This document shows positions 25,703 through 36,165 of a DNA stretch of 64,000 bases, one piece after another. Numbering within the stretch: position 1 is the stretch's first letter; each line of letters opens with the position of its first letter. The notes below the pieces were generated by a model, which searched no databases, was not told the origin of the DNA, and saw only the letters and a program-made list of their open reading frames with translations. Both the position numbers and the translations under genes were made by a program. This stretch comes from Aquincola tertiaricarbonis (lineage in GTDB: Bacteria > Pseudomonadota > Gammaproteobacteria > Burkholderiales > Burkholderiaceae_C). The stretch lies in contig NZ_CP097635.1 in the NCBI RefSeq assembly GCF_023573145.1, positions 2,914,001 through 2,978,000 on the forward strand, read 5' to 3'.

Positions 25703-25731
25703 GTGTGACCAGCCTGCGGCGGCGCGGTCAA
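25703..25731 (-). promoter_or_regulatory. Candidate sigma-70 promoter of the rsgA leader
   Basis: On the minus strand TTGACC (25731-25726) and TCACAC (25708-25703) are separated by 17 bp. The -35 is good and the -10 weak. The predicted start of transcription, near 25696, is about 60 nt before the short leader frame. Confidence 0.35.
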
Positions 25732-25745
25732 TCAGGGATGTGCGC

Positions 25746-25847
25746 CTACTCGCTGCAAAGCAACAGGATGGCCAGGCAACCGCAGGCAAGGCTGGCAAGG
25801 TAGCGCTTGATGGCGCGGTGGCGGCGGGCGAGGACAGCGGGGCTCAT
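25746..25847 (-). CDS. Possible small membrane protein (33 aa)
   Basis: Reads MSPAVLARRHRAIKRYLASL and then a hydrophobic segment ending in LLLCSE, that is, a basic N-terminus and one membrane-spanning stretch. No ribosome site is seen before the ATG and I recognise no family. The remaining sequence between rsgA and the DUF883 gene (25848-26066) shows nothing else. Confidence 0.2.
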   Translation of the reverse strand: MSPAVLARRHRAIKRYLASLACGCLAILLLCSE

Positions 25848-26066
25848 GGCGCGATTGTGCGCCGGCTGTGCCGCCCTGCCCATACGCCGGAACCCTGGCC
25901 GCGCCCTGTACGGCCCGGCGTATGCCGTTCTGCGCCGCGGTACGCCACTGCGAACGGTGCCGCCCAGCGTGCCCGCAGCCGCGGTGGGCGCGGCTTGGCA
26001 TGGGCCATGCAGCAGGCCGGCGGTAGTGCCGTCTTTCGTCCCACCCCCCACTTTGCGAGAGAGAAC

Positions 26067-26384
26067 ATGTCCCTGCATTCCATCGAAGCCCTGCAAGCCG
26101 ATGCCCAAGGCGCCCTGAGCGGCGCGCACGACGCGCTGGCGCAAGCCGCCGAAGCCGAAGGCGGCCGTGCCGAAGAGTTGCGTGCCCGTGGCCTGGCCAA
26201 GCTGCGCGCCGCGCGTGAGGCACTGCTGAACGCCCGCGACAGCGCGCTGGCCCAGGGCCGCCAGACGGCCCGCGCCGCCGACGACCTGGTGCATGCCCAT
26301 CCCTGGCAGGTGGTGGGTGGCGCGCTGGTGGCCGGCGTCGTCGCCGGCGTGGTGGCGGGCGTGCTGCTGCAGCGCCGCCGTTGA
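26067..26384 (+). CDS. DUF883 (ElaB/YqjD-like) membrane-anchored protein
   Basis: 105 residues. A long amphipathic, Ala/Arg/Glu-rich helix (about 1-75, EELRARGLAKLRAAREALL) ends in a single C-terminal membrane helix (PWQVVGGALVAGVVAGVVAG) and a basic tail. This is the DUF883 architecture. E. coli YqjD and ElaB are C-tail-anchored inner-membrane proteins that bind ribosomes in stationary phase and are stress induced; the same role here is inference. A purine-rich GAGAGAGAA precedes the ATG. It converges with vanB. Confidence 0.85.
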   Translation: MSLHSIEALQADAQGALSGAHDALAQAAEAEGGRAEELRARGLAKLRAAREALLNARDSALAQGRQTARAADDLVHAHPWQVVGGALVAGVVAGVVAGVLLQRRR

Positions 26385-26389
26385 GGGTC

Positions 26390-26405
26390 CAGCGCCCAAG
26401 CGCTG
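26390..26405. terminator. Short hairpin between convergent DUF883 and vanB genes
   Basis: CAGCGC-CCAA-GCGCTG is a perfect 6-bp stem filling the 21-bp gap between the two stop codons. It has no U-tract, so termination activity is uncertain. Confidence 0.35.
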
Positions 26406-27374
26406 CTACAGGTCCAGCACCAGCAGCGGCGTCAGCGCGCGTGAGCAGCAGGGCGTGAACTGGTCGTTCAGCGCCTGCTCCTCTTCGGTCAGGTACATGT
26501 CCTTGTGCTCCGGCGTGCCCTCCAGCACGCGGGTCAGGCAGGTGCCGCACACGCCCTGCTCGCAGGACACCGGCACGTCGATGCCGCAGGCGGCCAACGC
26601 CTGCACCACCGTCTGGTCCTGCTTGACCTCGATCACGCGGCCGCTGCTGGCCAGCTTCACCTGGAAGCTGCCGGCATTCGACAGGTCCACCGCCTCACCA
26701 GCGAAAAACTCGTAGTGCAGCTGCGGCTCGGGCCAGCCGGCCTGGCGTGCCGTGGCCAGCACCCAGTCCATGAAGCCCTTGGGCCCGCACACGTACAGGT
26801 GCACGCCCGGCTTGGGTTGTGCCAGCAATGCGCCCAGGTCCAGCTTCTGCGCCGCGTCGCCATCATCGAAGTGGTGGTGGACCTGCGGCGCCAGCGCGGG
26901 CGCCGACAGCGTCTGCACGAAGGCGGTGTGTGAGCGCGAGCGGGTGCAGTAGTGCAGCGCAAAGCGCTGGCCGCCGGCGGCCAGGTGCTGCGCCATGCTC
27001 AGCAGCGGCGTGATGCCGATGCCGCCGGCCAGCAGCAGGTGCTGCTCGGCGCCGTCGGCCAGCGCAAAGTGGTTGCGTGGCGCGCTGATCTCGATCACGT
27101 CGCCCTCGGCCAGCGCCTGGTGCACCGCGGCTGAGCCGCCGCGCGAGGCCGGCTCGCGCAGCACGCCCAGCACGTAGCGGCCGGCCTCCGAAGGCGCATT
27201 GCTCAGGGAGTACTGGCGCACCAGGCCACCGGGCAGCCGCAGGTCGATGTGGGCCCCGGCGGTGAACGGTGGCAGCGGCTGCGTGCCATCGGCCACCAGC
27301 TCGAGCCGGCAGATGGCGTCGGTTTCCATCGTCTTGCGCGCCACGCGGGCGCGCAGCCAGGTGGCTGCGCTCAT
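26406..27374 (-). CDS. vanB: Vanillate O-demethylase-type reductase subunit
   Basis: 322 residues, the VanB length. An N-terminal FNR-like flavin domain (RQYSLSNAP, GITPLLSMAQHL) is followed by an NAD domain (HLYVCGPKGFMDW) and a C-terminal plant-type 2Fe-2S ferredoxin domain with CEQGVCGTCLTRVLEGTPEH. This is the class IA reductase order that passes electrons from NADH to a Rieske oxygenase. The gene overlaps vanA by 4 bp (ATGA). Substrate specificity follows the oxygenase; vanillate is likely but another methoxylated aromatic is possible. Confidence 0.88.
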   Translation of the reverse strand: MSAATWLRARVARKTMETDAICRLELVADGTQPLPPFTAGAHIDLRLPGGLVRQYSLSNAPSEAGRYVLGVLREPASRGGSAAVHQALAEGDVIEISAPRNHFALADGAEQHLLLAGGIGITPLLSMAQHLAAGGQRFALHYCTRSRSHTAFVQTLSAPALAPQVHHHFDDGDAAQKLDLGALLAQPKPGVHLYVCGPKGFMDWVLATARQAGWPEPQLHYEFFAGEAVDLSNAGSFQVKLASSGRVIEVKQDQTVVQALAACGIDVPVSCEQGVCGTCLTRVLEGTPEHKDMYLTEEEQALNDQFTPCCSRALTPLLVLDL

Positions 27375-28429
27375 CCGGCCGCTCCGGCGGTGGCCAGCAC
27401 CGCGCCGGCCGCGTCGCGCTCGGCCTGCAGCCAGCGCTCGATCACCCGGCGCGACTGCACGCCACCGGCGTCGATGTTCAGCGCCAGCAGCTTGCGCTCG
27501 GGGTGGGTCAGCAGGTTGCGCTGCTGGCGCTCCAGCATCTCCATGTCTTCCGAGAAGATCTTGCCCTGCCCTTCGCGGATGGTGTCGGTGAGCGCGCTGT
27601 CCTGCGGCTTGAAGTTGCGCGCCATGCCCCAGAAGTAGTGGTGCGAGGTGTCGGTCTCGGGCGTGATGAAGTCCACCACCAGCGCCGACACCTTGTGCTG
27701 CGGATCGGCGTCGTAGCCGCCGTGGCCGGCCAGCGCTACGCCCACCTCGATCATCACGTGGCTGGGCGGCGTGAAGCGGCACACCTGCCAGCGGTCCACC
27801 AGCTGATCCTCGGGCAGGCCGTTGCCACGCAGGGCCATGCGCCAGAAAGGCGGTGCATGCACCTTGTCCATGAAGCGGCTGGTCACCACCTCGTCACCAT
27901 TGACCTTGGTGTTCACCGGCGCCTCGTCGATTTCCTTCTGGCCGATGCTGGTGGCGTGCACGTAGGTCTCGTGCGTCAGGTCCATCAGGTTGTCCACCAT
28001 CAGCCGGTAGTCGCACTGGATGTGGTAGCGGCCGCCACCGTAAGCCCAGTCGGGGCTTTCGGCCCAGTGCAGGGGGTGCAGCGGCGTGGGCACGCCAGCG
28101 CCCGGCCACACCCAGATGAAGCCGTAGCGCTCGATGGCCGGAAAGGCCCGGATGGCCGGGAAGCCGCGCACCCGCTGGCCGGGCATGGAGACGGTCTTGC
28201 CGTCGCAGCCCATGGCCAGGCCGTGGTAGCCGCACACCAGCTGGCCATCGACCACCCGGCCCAGCGACAGCGGCGCGCCGCGGTGCGGGCAAAAGTCTTC
28301 CAGCGCCACCACGCTGCCGGCGGCATTGCGGTAGATCACCATCGGCTCCTTGCAGATGGTGCGGCCGAGCGGCTGCTCGCCCACTTCTTCGGCCATCGCG
28401 GCCACGTACCAGGCGTTCTTCGGAAACAT
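27371..28429 (-). CDS. vanA: Vanillate O-demethylase-type Rieske oxygenase subunit
   Basis: 352 residues from the ATG giving MFPKNAWYVAAMAEEVG, the usual VanA N-terminus; a GTG 9 nt upstream is less likely. The Rieske cluster ligands are in CPHRGAPLSLG and CGYHGLAMGCDG. The mononuclear iron site is in DNLMDLTHETYVHATS. VanA demethylates vanillate to protocatechuate and formaldehyde. It sits between a aromatic-acid-type MFS gene (18 bp upstream) and vanB, so uptake and demethylation are co-expressed. No protocatechuate pathway genes lie in the window. Confidence 0.88.
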   Translation of the reverse strand: MFPKNAWYVAAMAEEVGEQPLGRTICKEPMVIYRNAAGSVVALEDFCPHRGAPLSLGRVVDGQLVCGYHGLAMGCDGKTVSMPGQRVRGFPAIRAFPAIERYGFIWVWPGAGVPTPLHPLHWAESPDWAYGGGRYHIQCDYRLMVDNLMDLTHETYVHATSIGQKEIDEAPVNTKVNGDEVVTSRFMDKVHAPPFWRMALRGNGLPEDQLVDRWQVCRFTPPSHVMIEVGVALAGHGGYDADPQHKVSALVVDFITPETDTSHHYFWGMARNFKPQDSALTDTIREGQGKIFSEDMEMLERQQRNLLTHPERKLLALNIDAGGVQSRRVIERWLQAERDAAGAVLATAGAAG

Positions 28430-28447
28430 TGCGTGCACTCCTTGCTG

Positions 28448-29824
28448 TCAATGCGCGGTGCGGGCCTTCAGGGCCTGCGCCGCTCCAGGGCCTTCAGACG
28501 CAGACAGGCGATGCAGCATCACGATGCATGCCGCCGCCGCGAAAGCCAGGCCATAACCGAGGTACAGCTGCGTGGGCAGCCAATGCTGGTCGATCAGCGC
28601 GCCTGCGACCAGCGGTGAGACGATGGCGCCCAGCCGGCCCACGCCGATGCCGATGCCCAGCCCGGTGGCCCGCACCTGGGCCGGGTACACCACCGGGCCG
28701 ATGGCATAGAGCCCCGCCACGCTGCCGTTGGCGAAAGCGCCGATCAGGAAGGCCAGCGCATACGAGATGGCCAGCGGATGCGCCGAGCTGACGAACACGC
28801 TGAGCAGCAAAGCGGTGATGACCAGGAAGCCGGCCAGCACCCGCTTGAGCGCAAAGCGCGCGGCCAGCAGCCCCAGCAACGCCGCACCCAGGATGCCGCC
28901 CAGGCTGAGCAGCACACCGGCGGTGACGCCCTGCGGACCGGTCAGGCCCGAGGCGCTGAGCAGCTTGGGCGTCCAGCTCATCACGAAGTAAAAGCCGAAC
29001 ATCACGGTGAAGAAGGACAGCCACACCAGCAGCGTGGGTCGGCGCAGCGCCGGACCCAGCAGCTGCGCGAAGCGGCTGCCCTGCGGGCCGCCGGCCGCCT
29101 GCCGTGCAGGCAGCGCCGCCAGCGCCGGCAGGCCCACGGCGGCATTGAGTGCATTCACGCGCTGCAGCGCGTCGGCCGGCCGGCGGGTGAGCAGGAAGTC
29201 CATCGATTCGGGCAGCCGGGCCAGCACCAGCAGCGCCACGCCCAGCGTGGCGCCACCGCCGAAGAGGAAGATCGAGCGCCAGCCGTGGGCGTCGATCATC
29301 CACACCGCCAGCGCGCCGCCCAGGGCCGAGCCCAGCGCATAACCGGTGGACTGCAGCGTGACCGCCAGGCCGCGCCAGCGCCGGGAAGCGTACTCGCTGG
29401 CGATCACGTTGCTGCAGGCCAGGATGCCGCCCACGCCCAGGCCGGTGAGCACGCGCAGCGCGCCCAGCTCGAGAGGCGTGCGCGCCAGCGCCGACAGCAG
29501 CATGCCGATGCCGGAGACCGTGAGGCAGCCCAGGATCATCGGGCGCCGGCCGATGCGGTCGGCCCAGGGCGCGATGAACAGCGAGCCACCGGCCATGCCC
29601 ACCAGGCCCGCGCTCAGCAGCATGCCCAGCTGCGAACCGTTGAGCGCCCACTCGGCGGAGATCGCCTTGGCGGCGAAAGCGGTCACCAGCACGTCGAAGC
29701 CGTCGACCATGTTGATCACCATGCAGATGACCACGGCCAGCCACTGGAAGCCGTTCATCGGCTTGTCGTCCAGGGCCATAGCGGCAGCAGCGGGCCCGCG
29801 TGCGGGCATGGGGGTGGCAGTCAT
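28448..29824 (-). CDS. MFS transporter, aromatic acid:H+ symporter (AAHS) type
   Basis: 458 residues with 12 membrane helices. The first-helix motif DGFDVLVTAFAAK is the AAHS signature (DGxD), as in PcaK/VanK/BenK; the inter-helix motif GSLFIAPWADRIGRRPMI is also present. These symporters bring in 4-hydroxybenzoate, vanillate or related acids. Being the first gene of the vanAB operon, vanillate uptake is the best guess. GGAG lies 10 nt before the ATG. The operator with inverted and direct repeats is 68-103 bp upstream. Confidence 0.87.
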   Translation of the reverse strand: MTATPMPARGPAAAAMALDDKPMNGFQWLAVVICMVINMVDGFDVLVTAFAAKAISAEWALNGSQLGMLLSAGLVGMAGGSLFIAPWADRIGRRPMILGCLTVSGIGMLLSALARTPLELGALRVLTGLGVGGILACSNVIASEYASRRWRGLAVTLQSTGYALGSALGGALAVWMIDAHGWRSIFLFGGGATLGVALLVLARLPESMDFLLTRRPADALQRVNALNAAVGLPALAALPARQAAGGPQGSRFAQLLGPALRRPTLLVWLSFFTVMFGFYFVMSWTPKLLSASGLTGPQGVTAGVLLSLGGILGAALLGLLAARFALKRVLAGFLVITALLLSVFVSSAHPLAISYALAFLIGAFANGSVAGLYAIGPVVYPAQVRATGLGIGIGVGRLGAIVSPLVAGALIDQHWLPTQLYLGYGLAFAAAACIVMLHRLSASEGPGAAQALKARTAH

Positions 29825-29891
29825 CCTGGCTCGTCTCCGTGGCTGGGCCTTGCACCGGTACCGCAGCTTGATCCAGCGCAAGGTGGGAGGC

Positions 29892-29927
29892 ACGTCATTG
29901 CGTACACTCAACGTCATTCAGTGTACG
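29892..29927. promoter_or_regulatory. Operator between the MFS-vanAB operon and the MarR gene
   Basis: CGTACACT (29901-29908) and AGTGTACG (29920-29927) form a perfect 8-bp inverted repeat with an 11-bp spacer. ACGTCATT is also repeated directly at 29892-29899 and 29911-29918. The site is midway in the 216-bp divergent region and is the likely target of the MarR regulator encoded at 30041. Confidence 0.6.
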
Positions 29928-30040
29928 TAACGTGGAGTGGTTTGCAGCCAGGGTTATCCCGTGTTCCGGATGCGGCGCGTGGGTGGCCTGCGGCCGGCGC
30001 ACGGCGCTTGTTAGCATCGACCGACACGCTGTCCGCCCTG

Positions 30041-30508
30041 ATGAAAACCACGCCTTCCGACCTGTCCATCGAGCTCTATGAGCAGCCCGGCCACCTGATC
30101 CGCCGGGCCCACCAGATCGCCGTGTCCATGTTCCATGAGGAGCTGGGCCGCGACGTGACGCCGGTGCAGTACGCGGTGCTGCGCATGCTGCAAGACCGCC
30201 CCGGCATCGACCAGGTGACGCTGGCCGAGCGCGTGGGCCTGGACAACTCCACCACCGCCGACATCGCCCGCCGTCTGGAGGCCAAGGGCTGGATCGTGCG
30301 CGAGCTGCTGGCGCGCCGGCAGCGCAGCCTGTCGCTCACTGAAGAAGGCACGAGGGTGCTGGCCAGCTTCGTCAGTGGCATCCATCGGCTGAACGGCCGC
30401 ATGCTGGACAGCCTGGCGCATGACGAACGGTCGGATCTGATCAGGCTGCTGCAGAAGTTCGTGCACATCCACAACGACCAGAGCCGGGCGCCGGTCCGCT
30501 CGGACTGA
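30041..30508 (+). CDS. MarR family transcriptional regulator
   Basis: 155 residues with the winged-helix core EELGRDVTPVQYAVLRMLQD, VTLAERVGLDNSTTADIARRLEAKG and the wing RRQRSLSLTEEGTRVL. It is divergent from the MFS-vanA-vanB operon, so it probably represses that operon until an aromatic acid binds, as MarR-type regulators do in other aromatic clusters. VanR regulators in other bacteria are GntR or PadR type, so this is a different solution. It ends 8 bp from the convergent dctD. Confidence 0.87.
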   Translation: MKTTPSDLSIELYEQPGHLIRRAHQIAVSMFHEELGRDVTPVQYAVLRMLQDRPGIDQVTLAERVGLDNSTTADIARRLEAKGWIVRELLARRQRSLSLTEEGTRVLASFVSGIHRLNGRMLDSLAHDERSDLIRLLQKFVHIHNDQSRAPVRSD

Positions 30509-30516
30509 CCTTCTTG

Positions 30517-31850
<1,334 letters not shown>

Positions 31851-31854
<4 letters not shown>

Positions 31855-33782
31855 GCGGTGGGGGTGGCGTTGGCGGTGCTGGCCGGCGCGGCCGGCAGGC
31901 TGAGGGTGAACACGGCGCCGCCTTCGGCCCGCGAGGTGGCCACGAGGTCGCCGCCGTAGTCCTGGGCGATGCCGCGCGAGATCACCAGCCCCAGGCCCAG
32001 GCCGCTGCCGGCGGGCTTGGTGGTGAAGAAAGGTGTGAACAGGCCCGCCAGCACCTCGGGCGACAGGCCCGGGCCGCTGTCGGCGATGCGCAGGCAGGTG
32101 CGCCGGCCTTCGCGGCTGTCCTCTTCCCAGGCGTCGATCTCGAGCCGGCGCCGCGGCGCGCCGTGCATCGCGTCTACCGCATTGCCGATGAGGTTGATGA
32201 GCACCTGCTCGAGCCGGTTGCGGTTGCACCAGGCCTGCGGCACGGTGGCCGCCGGTGCGTCCAGCGGCGGCCGGCATTGCAGCTGCACTTGCTCGGCGCG
32301 CAGGCGCTGGTCGAGCAGGAAAAGCGCGCTTTGCAGCGCGGCCGTGACCGGCACCGGCTCGGGTGCCACCGGCGACTTGCGGGCGAAGGCCTTGAACGGA
32401 TGGATGATGCCGCTCATGCGCTCGACCAGCGTGTCCACCAGCGCCAGGTTGCCGTGGGCGCCTTCCAGGTCGCCGCGGCGGATGAATTCGCGCGCATTGC
32501 CCGCCAGCGTGCGGATGCCGCCCAGCGGCTGCGCCAGCTCATGGGTGATGCCCGTGGACAGCTGGCCCAGCACCGCCAGCTTGGCGGCCTGTACCAGCTC
32601 GTCCTGCGCGTCGCGCAGCGTGGCTTCGGCCTGCACCCGCACGGCCATCTCGCGGCGCAGTTCGGTGTTGGCGCTGGTCAGCGCCAGCGTGCGGCGGGCC
32701 ACGGTGTCTTCCAGCTCGGCGTTCAGTCGTTCCAGGTCGGCCTGGGCCTGCCGGCGTTGCTGCGCGGCACGGCGCCGCTGCACCAGCACCAGCGCGGCGG
32801 CCACCAGGCAGGCCGCAGCCAGCCCGGCCACCGCGGCCGTTCCGCGCGCCTGCCAGCGCACCGGCGACAGATCGGCCATCACCAGCAGCCGCCAGTCCAG
32901 CCCGGGCAGCGTGCGGCCGCGCACCAGCAGACCCGCCGGTGCCGACATCGCCGAGGGATCGGCCACCGCGCTGGCCGGCGAATCGGGCGGAATCAGCGCC
33001 TCGGCTTCGCCGCCGGGGGCCTCCCAGTTCAGCTGCAGGGCCAGCGGAAAGCGGCCCAGCGGTCGGTCGCCGTACATGCCGCTGAGCTCCAGCTCGACGT
33101 CGGTGTCCAGCGGCAGCGGCCGGATCGCGCGGTACAGCCAGCGCGGGTCGGTGGCCTGGATGACGACGTCGTTGCCGTCCACCAGCACCGCTGGCGTGCC
33201 CAGCAGCGGCAGCGACAAGGCCACCGAGGCCAGCGACACCTTGACCACCGCCACCCCCACCACGCGCGCGCCCTCGTACAGCGGATGCGAGAAGTAGTAG
33301 CCCGGCTCGGCCACGGTGCTGCCCACCAGAAAATGCCGCCCGGGCCGACCGGCCAGCGCCTGCAGGTAGTAGGGCCGCACCGAGATGTCCTCACCCAGCC
33401 GGCCATCGTCGGCTCCTACCGTGTGGCTGGTGGCGATGACGGTGCCGCGCTCGTCGGCCACGAAGAGCGCCAGACTGCCTTGCCGGGCATTGAGCTCGCG
33501 CAGCAGCGCCTGCGCCTGGCCTTGCAGCGCCGGGTTCCGTGGGCCCTGCAGCAAGGCCATCACCGCGGGGTGCATCTGCAGCAGGGCCGGCGCATGGGCC
33601 AGCCGTTCCATCTGGCCCTGCGCGGTGGCACCGAACAGGTCGATGCGGTGGCCCAGGTCGGCTCGCAAGGCGGCCAGCCCCCGGGCCTGGCCCAGGCGGT
33701 AGCCCGCCGCCCCGGCAGCCAGCACCAGGGCGGTGGCGCCCAGCACCACCGCGATCACCGCAGGACGAACACGCCACACCAT
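31851..33782 (-). CDS. dctB: C4-dicarboxylate sensor kinase, DctB type
   Basis: 643 residues from the ATG at 33782. Two membrane helices (about 7-28 and 315-340) frame a large periplasmic double-PAS/Cache domain with DctB-like pieces (LFVADERGTVIATS, RPYYLQALAG, YYFSHPLYEGARVVGVAVVKV). A coiled linker leads to the kinase with H-box GITHELAQPLGGIRT (His414), NLIGNAVDAM and SGLGLGLVISRG. It senses succinate, fumarate or malate. The start could also be at 33809 or a GTG at 33881; the chosen ATG puts the first helix at the N-terminus. Confidence 0.88.
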
Positions 33783-33855
33783 GCGCCGATTCTGCCGGTT
33801 GTGCGGCATGAATCCGGCAACTGTGCCAAACCGCTGCGGCCCGCCGGCCGGCGGG

Positions 33856-34800
33856 CTATTCGCGACGGATGGCCAGCGCACCCAGCAACGACTCCAGCTG
33901 GGCGCTCATCGGCAGCCCCAGCGCCGGGCCGCCCGGCAGTTTCTGCAGGAACCAGCGCTTGTAGCGGCGCTCGATCTCGCCTTCCTGCGCCAGCTCGCGC
34001 ACGCCCTCTTCCACCGCCGCGGCCAGCTGCGCATCGTCCTTGCGGAACATGATGGCGTACGGGTCGTAGGACAGGTAGTCGCCCACCACGGTGTAGCCGC
34101 CCTGCAGCCGGTGGCGGGCCACCAGGCCGTACAGCAGCACGTCGTCGGTGGCGAAGGCGTCCGCCTTGCCGGCCAGCAGCTGGCCCAGCGCCGCCTCGTG
34201 GTCGGGCGATGCCTGCAGCGCCACGTCCACCCGGAAGCGGCGGGCCAGGTCGCGCATCGCCTGCTCGTTGGTGGTGCCGGCGGTGACGGCGGCGCTGCGC
34301 CCGCCCAGGTCGCGGAACTGGCGGATGCCGCTGCCGCGCTTGACCAGCAGCTTGGTGCCGGCCACGAACAGCGTGGGCGAAAAGGCCACCACCCGCTGCC
34401 GCTCGACGTTGCTGGTGGTGGAGCCGCACTCCAGGTCGGCCTGGCTGGAGACGATGGCGTCGATGCGGCTGGCCGCCGTCACCGGCAGCCAGCGCAGCTG
34501 CAGCTCACGACCCACCCGTTCCCCCAGGCGCTGGGCCAGCAGCACGCACAGGTCGACGGTGTAGCCGATGGGTTGCCCCTGCGCCGACAGGTAGCTGAAG
34601 GGCACCGAATCCAGCCGGTGGGCCAGCGTGATGGTGCCGGTCTCGCGCAGCTTTTTCAGCGTGCCGCTGAGCTGGACCGGCCCCTCCTCCTGGGCGCGGG
34701 CCGCACCCGGCGCCAGCAGGCTGGCCGTCAGGCCCAGAGCCAGCAGCAGGCCGGCGCCCAGGCGCCGGGCGCGGCCGGTGGTGCGGGCCGCGTCAAGCAC
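33856..34800 (-). CDS. Orphan amino-acid-type periplasmic binding protein (GltI-like)
   Basis: 314 residues from a GTG that overlaps the dctA stop by 8 bp (CGTGCTTGA). A signal peptide (LGAGLLLALGLTASLLA, cleavage after ARA about residue 34) is followed by a family 3 solute-binding fold: GTITLAHRLDSVPFSY, GYTVDLCVLLAQRL, DLECGSTTSNVERQ and RYKRWFLQKLP match the glutamate/aspartate-binding GltI group. No permease or ATPase gene is nearby. Its place between dctA and dctB suggests it serves as a sensor partner or scavenger for dicarboxylic amino acids rather than an ABC importer; that is inference. Confidence 0.85.
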   Translation of the reverse strand: MLDAARTTGRARRLGAGLLLALGLTASLLAPGAARAQEEGPVQLSGTLKKLRETGTITLAHRLDSVPFSYLSAQGQPIGYTVDLCVLLAQRLGERVGRELQLRWLPVTAASRIDAIVSSQADLECGSTTSNVERQRVVAFSPTLFVAGTKLLVKRGSGIRQFRDLGGRSAAVTAGTTNEQAMRDLARRFRVDVALQASPDHEAALGQLLAGKADAFATDDVLLYGLVARHRLQGGYTVVGDYLSYDPYAIMFRKDDAQLAAAVEEGVRELAQEGEIERRYKRWFLQKLPGGPALGLPMSAQLESLLGALAIRRE

Positions 34801-36112
34801 GGGCCACCTGGGCCTGGGCGGCAGCGCGGGCGGCTGCGTCCATCTCGGCGGCCTTGGCGGCGGCCTGGTCTTCAGGCAGCAGCTCGCCTTCCCATTTGGC
34901 GACCACGGCGGTGGCGATGGAGTTGCCCACGGCATTGGTGGCCGAACGGCCCATGTCGAGGAAGGTGTCCACGCCCAGGATCAGCAGCAGGCCGGCTTCG
35001 GGGATGTTGAACTGGTTCAGCGTGGCGGCGATGACCACCAGCGATGCACGCGGCACGCCGGCCATGCCCTTGGAGGTGAGCATGAGGATCAGCAGCATGG
35101 TGATCTGCGTGGCCAGCGGCAGGTGGATGCCGTAGGCCTGGGCGATGAACAGCACGGCGAAGGTGCAGTACATCATCGAGCCGTCCAGGTTGAACGAGTA
35201 GCCCATCGGCATCACGAAGCTGCTGATCTTGCGGCGCACGCCGAAACGGTCCAGCGCATCGAGGATCTTCGGGTAGGCGGCTTCGGAGCTGGCGGTGGCG
35301 AAAGACAGCAGGAAGGCTTCCTTGATGAGCACCAGCAGCTTGAACACGCGCGGGCCCAGGAACAGCACGCCGGCGCCGATGAGCACCGCCCACAGCACGA
35401 ACAGGCCGAGGTAGAAGTCGCCCATGAAGACGGCGAACTTGACCAGGATCTCCAGGCCGTTGACGGCCACGGTGGCGGCCATCGCGGCCATCACGGCCAG
35501 CGGCGCCAGCTTCATCACGTAGCCGGTGATCACCAGCATGGCGTGCGACAGCTCCTCGATGCCGGCCACCAAGGTCTTGGCCTTGTCACCCAGCGAAGCC
35601 AGGGCCACGCCGAAGAACATCGAGAACACCACGATCTGCAGGATCTCGTTGTTGGCCATCGCCTCGGCGAAGGACTTGGGCACCAGGTGGCTGACGAAGT
35701 CCTTCAAGGTGAACTTGGAAGTGGCCAGGTTGGCCGAGGCCCCGATGTCGGGCAGCGGCAGGCCGAGGTTCTGGCCCGGCTGAAGCAGGTTGGCCATGAC
35801 CAGGCCCAGCACCAGAGAGATCAGCGAAGCGGTGAAGAACCAGGCCAGCGCCTTGCCGAACACGCGGCCCACCGACGAGGCCGTGCCCATGTGGGCGATG
35901 CCCACCACCAGCGTGGAGAACACCAGCGGCGCGATCAGCATCTTGATCAGCCGCAGGAACACGTCGGAGACGATGGAGATGTAGCCGGCGATCTGCGCCG
36001 CCACCTTCTTGTCCGGGAACTCGACGAACACCAGGTACCCGATCAGGATGCCCAGCACCATCGCGACGAGGATGTACAGCGCGGCTGGTAGCCGTTTCTT
36101 TTGCCCGCTCAT
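34793..36112 (-). CDS. dctA: C4-dicarboxylate transporter DctA
   Basis: 439 residues, with the DAACS family membrane fold (8 helices and two re-entrant loops). Family motifs are visible: SFATASSEAAYPK (the Ser-rich hairpin loop), GYSFNLDGSMMYCTFA (NxDG motif) and DTFLDMGRSATNAVGNSIAT. DctA imports succinate, fumarate and malate with protons or Na+. The Ala-rich tail (DQAAAKAAEMDAAARAAAQAQ) is hydrophilic. A GGAGAGAG ribosome site precedes the ATG. It lies 53 bp after the degenerate aminotransferase gene and overlaps the binding-protein gene. No promoter was found in the 53 bp, so expression probably starts at 37396. Confidence 0.95.
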   Translation of the reverse strand: MSGQKKRLPAALYILVAMVLGILIGYLVFVEFPDKKVAAQIAGYISIVSDVFLRLIKMLIAPLVFSTLVVGIAHMGTASSVGRVFGKALAWFFTASLISLVLGLVMANLLQPGQNLGLPLPDIGASANLATSKFTLKDFVSHLVPKSFAEAMANNEILQIVVFSMFFGVALASLGDKAKTLVAGIEELSHAMLVITGYVMKLAPLAVMAAMAATVAVNGLEILVKFAVFMGDFYLGLFVLWAVLIGAGVLFLGPRVFKLLVLIKEAFLLSFATASSEAAYPKILDALDRFGVRRKISSFVMPMGYSFNLDGSMMYCTFAVLFIAQAYGIHLPLATQITMLLILMLTSKGMAGVPRASLVVIAATLNQFNIPEAGLLLILGVDTFLDMGRSATNAVGNSIATAVVAKWEGELLPEDQAAAKAAEMDAAARAAAQAQVARA

Positions 36113-36165
36113 TGGCTCTCTCTCTCCGAGTTTGACTGCGTTGGTTGTTCTGGGGGTGGCCCGCT

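Noticed and set aside
36113..36165. Search for a sigma-54 promoter directly before dctA.
   Set aside because: No GG-N10-GC pair with flanking consensus is present in the 53 bp.
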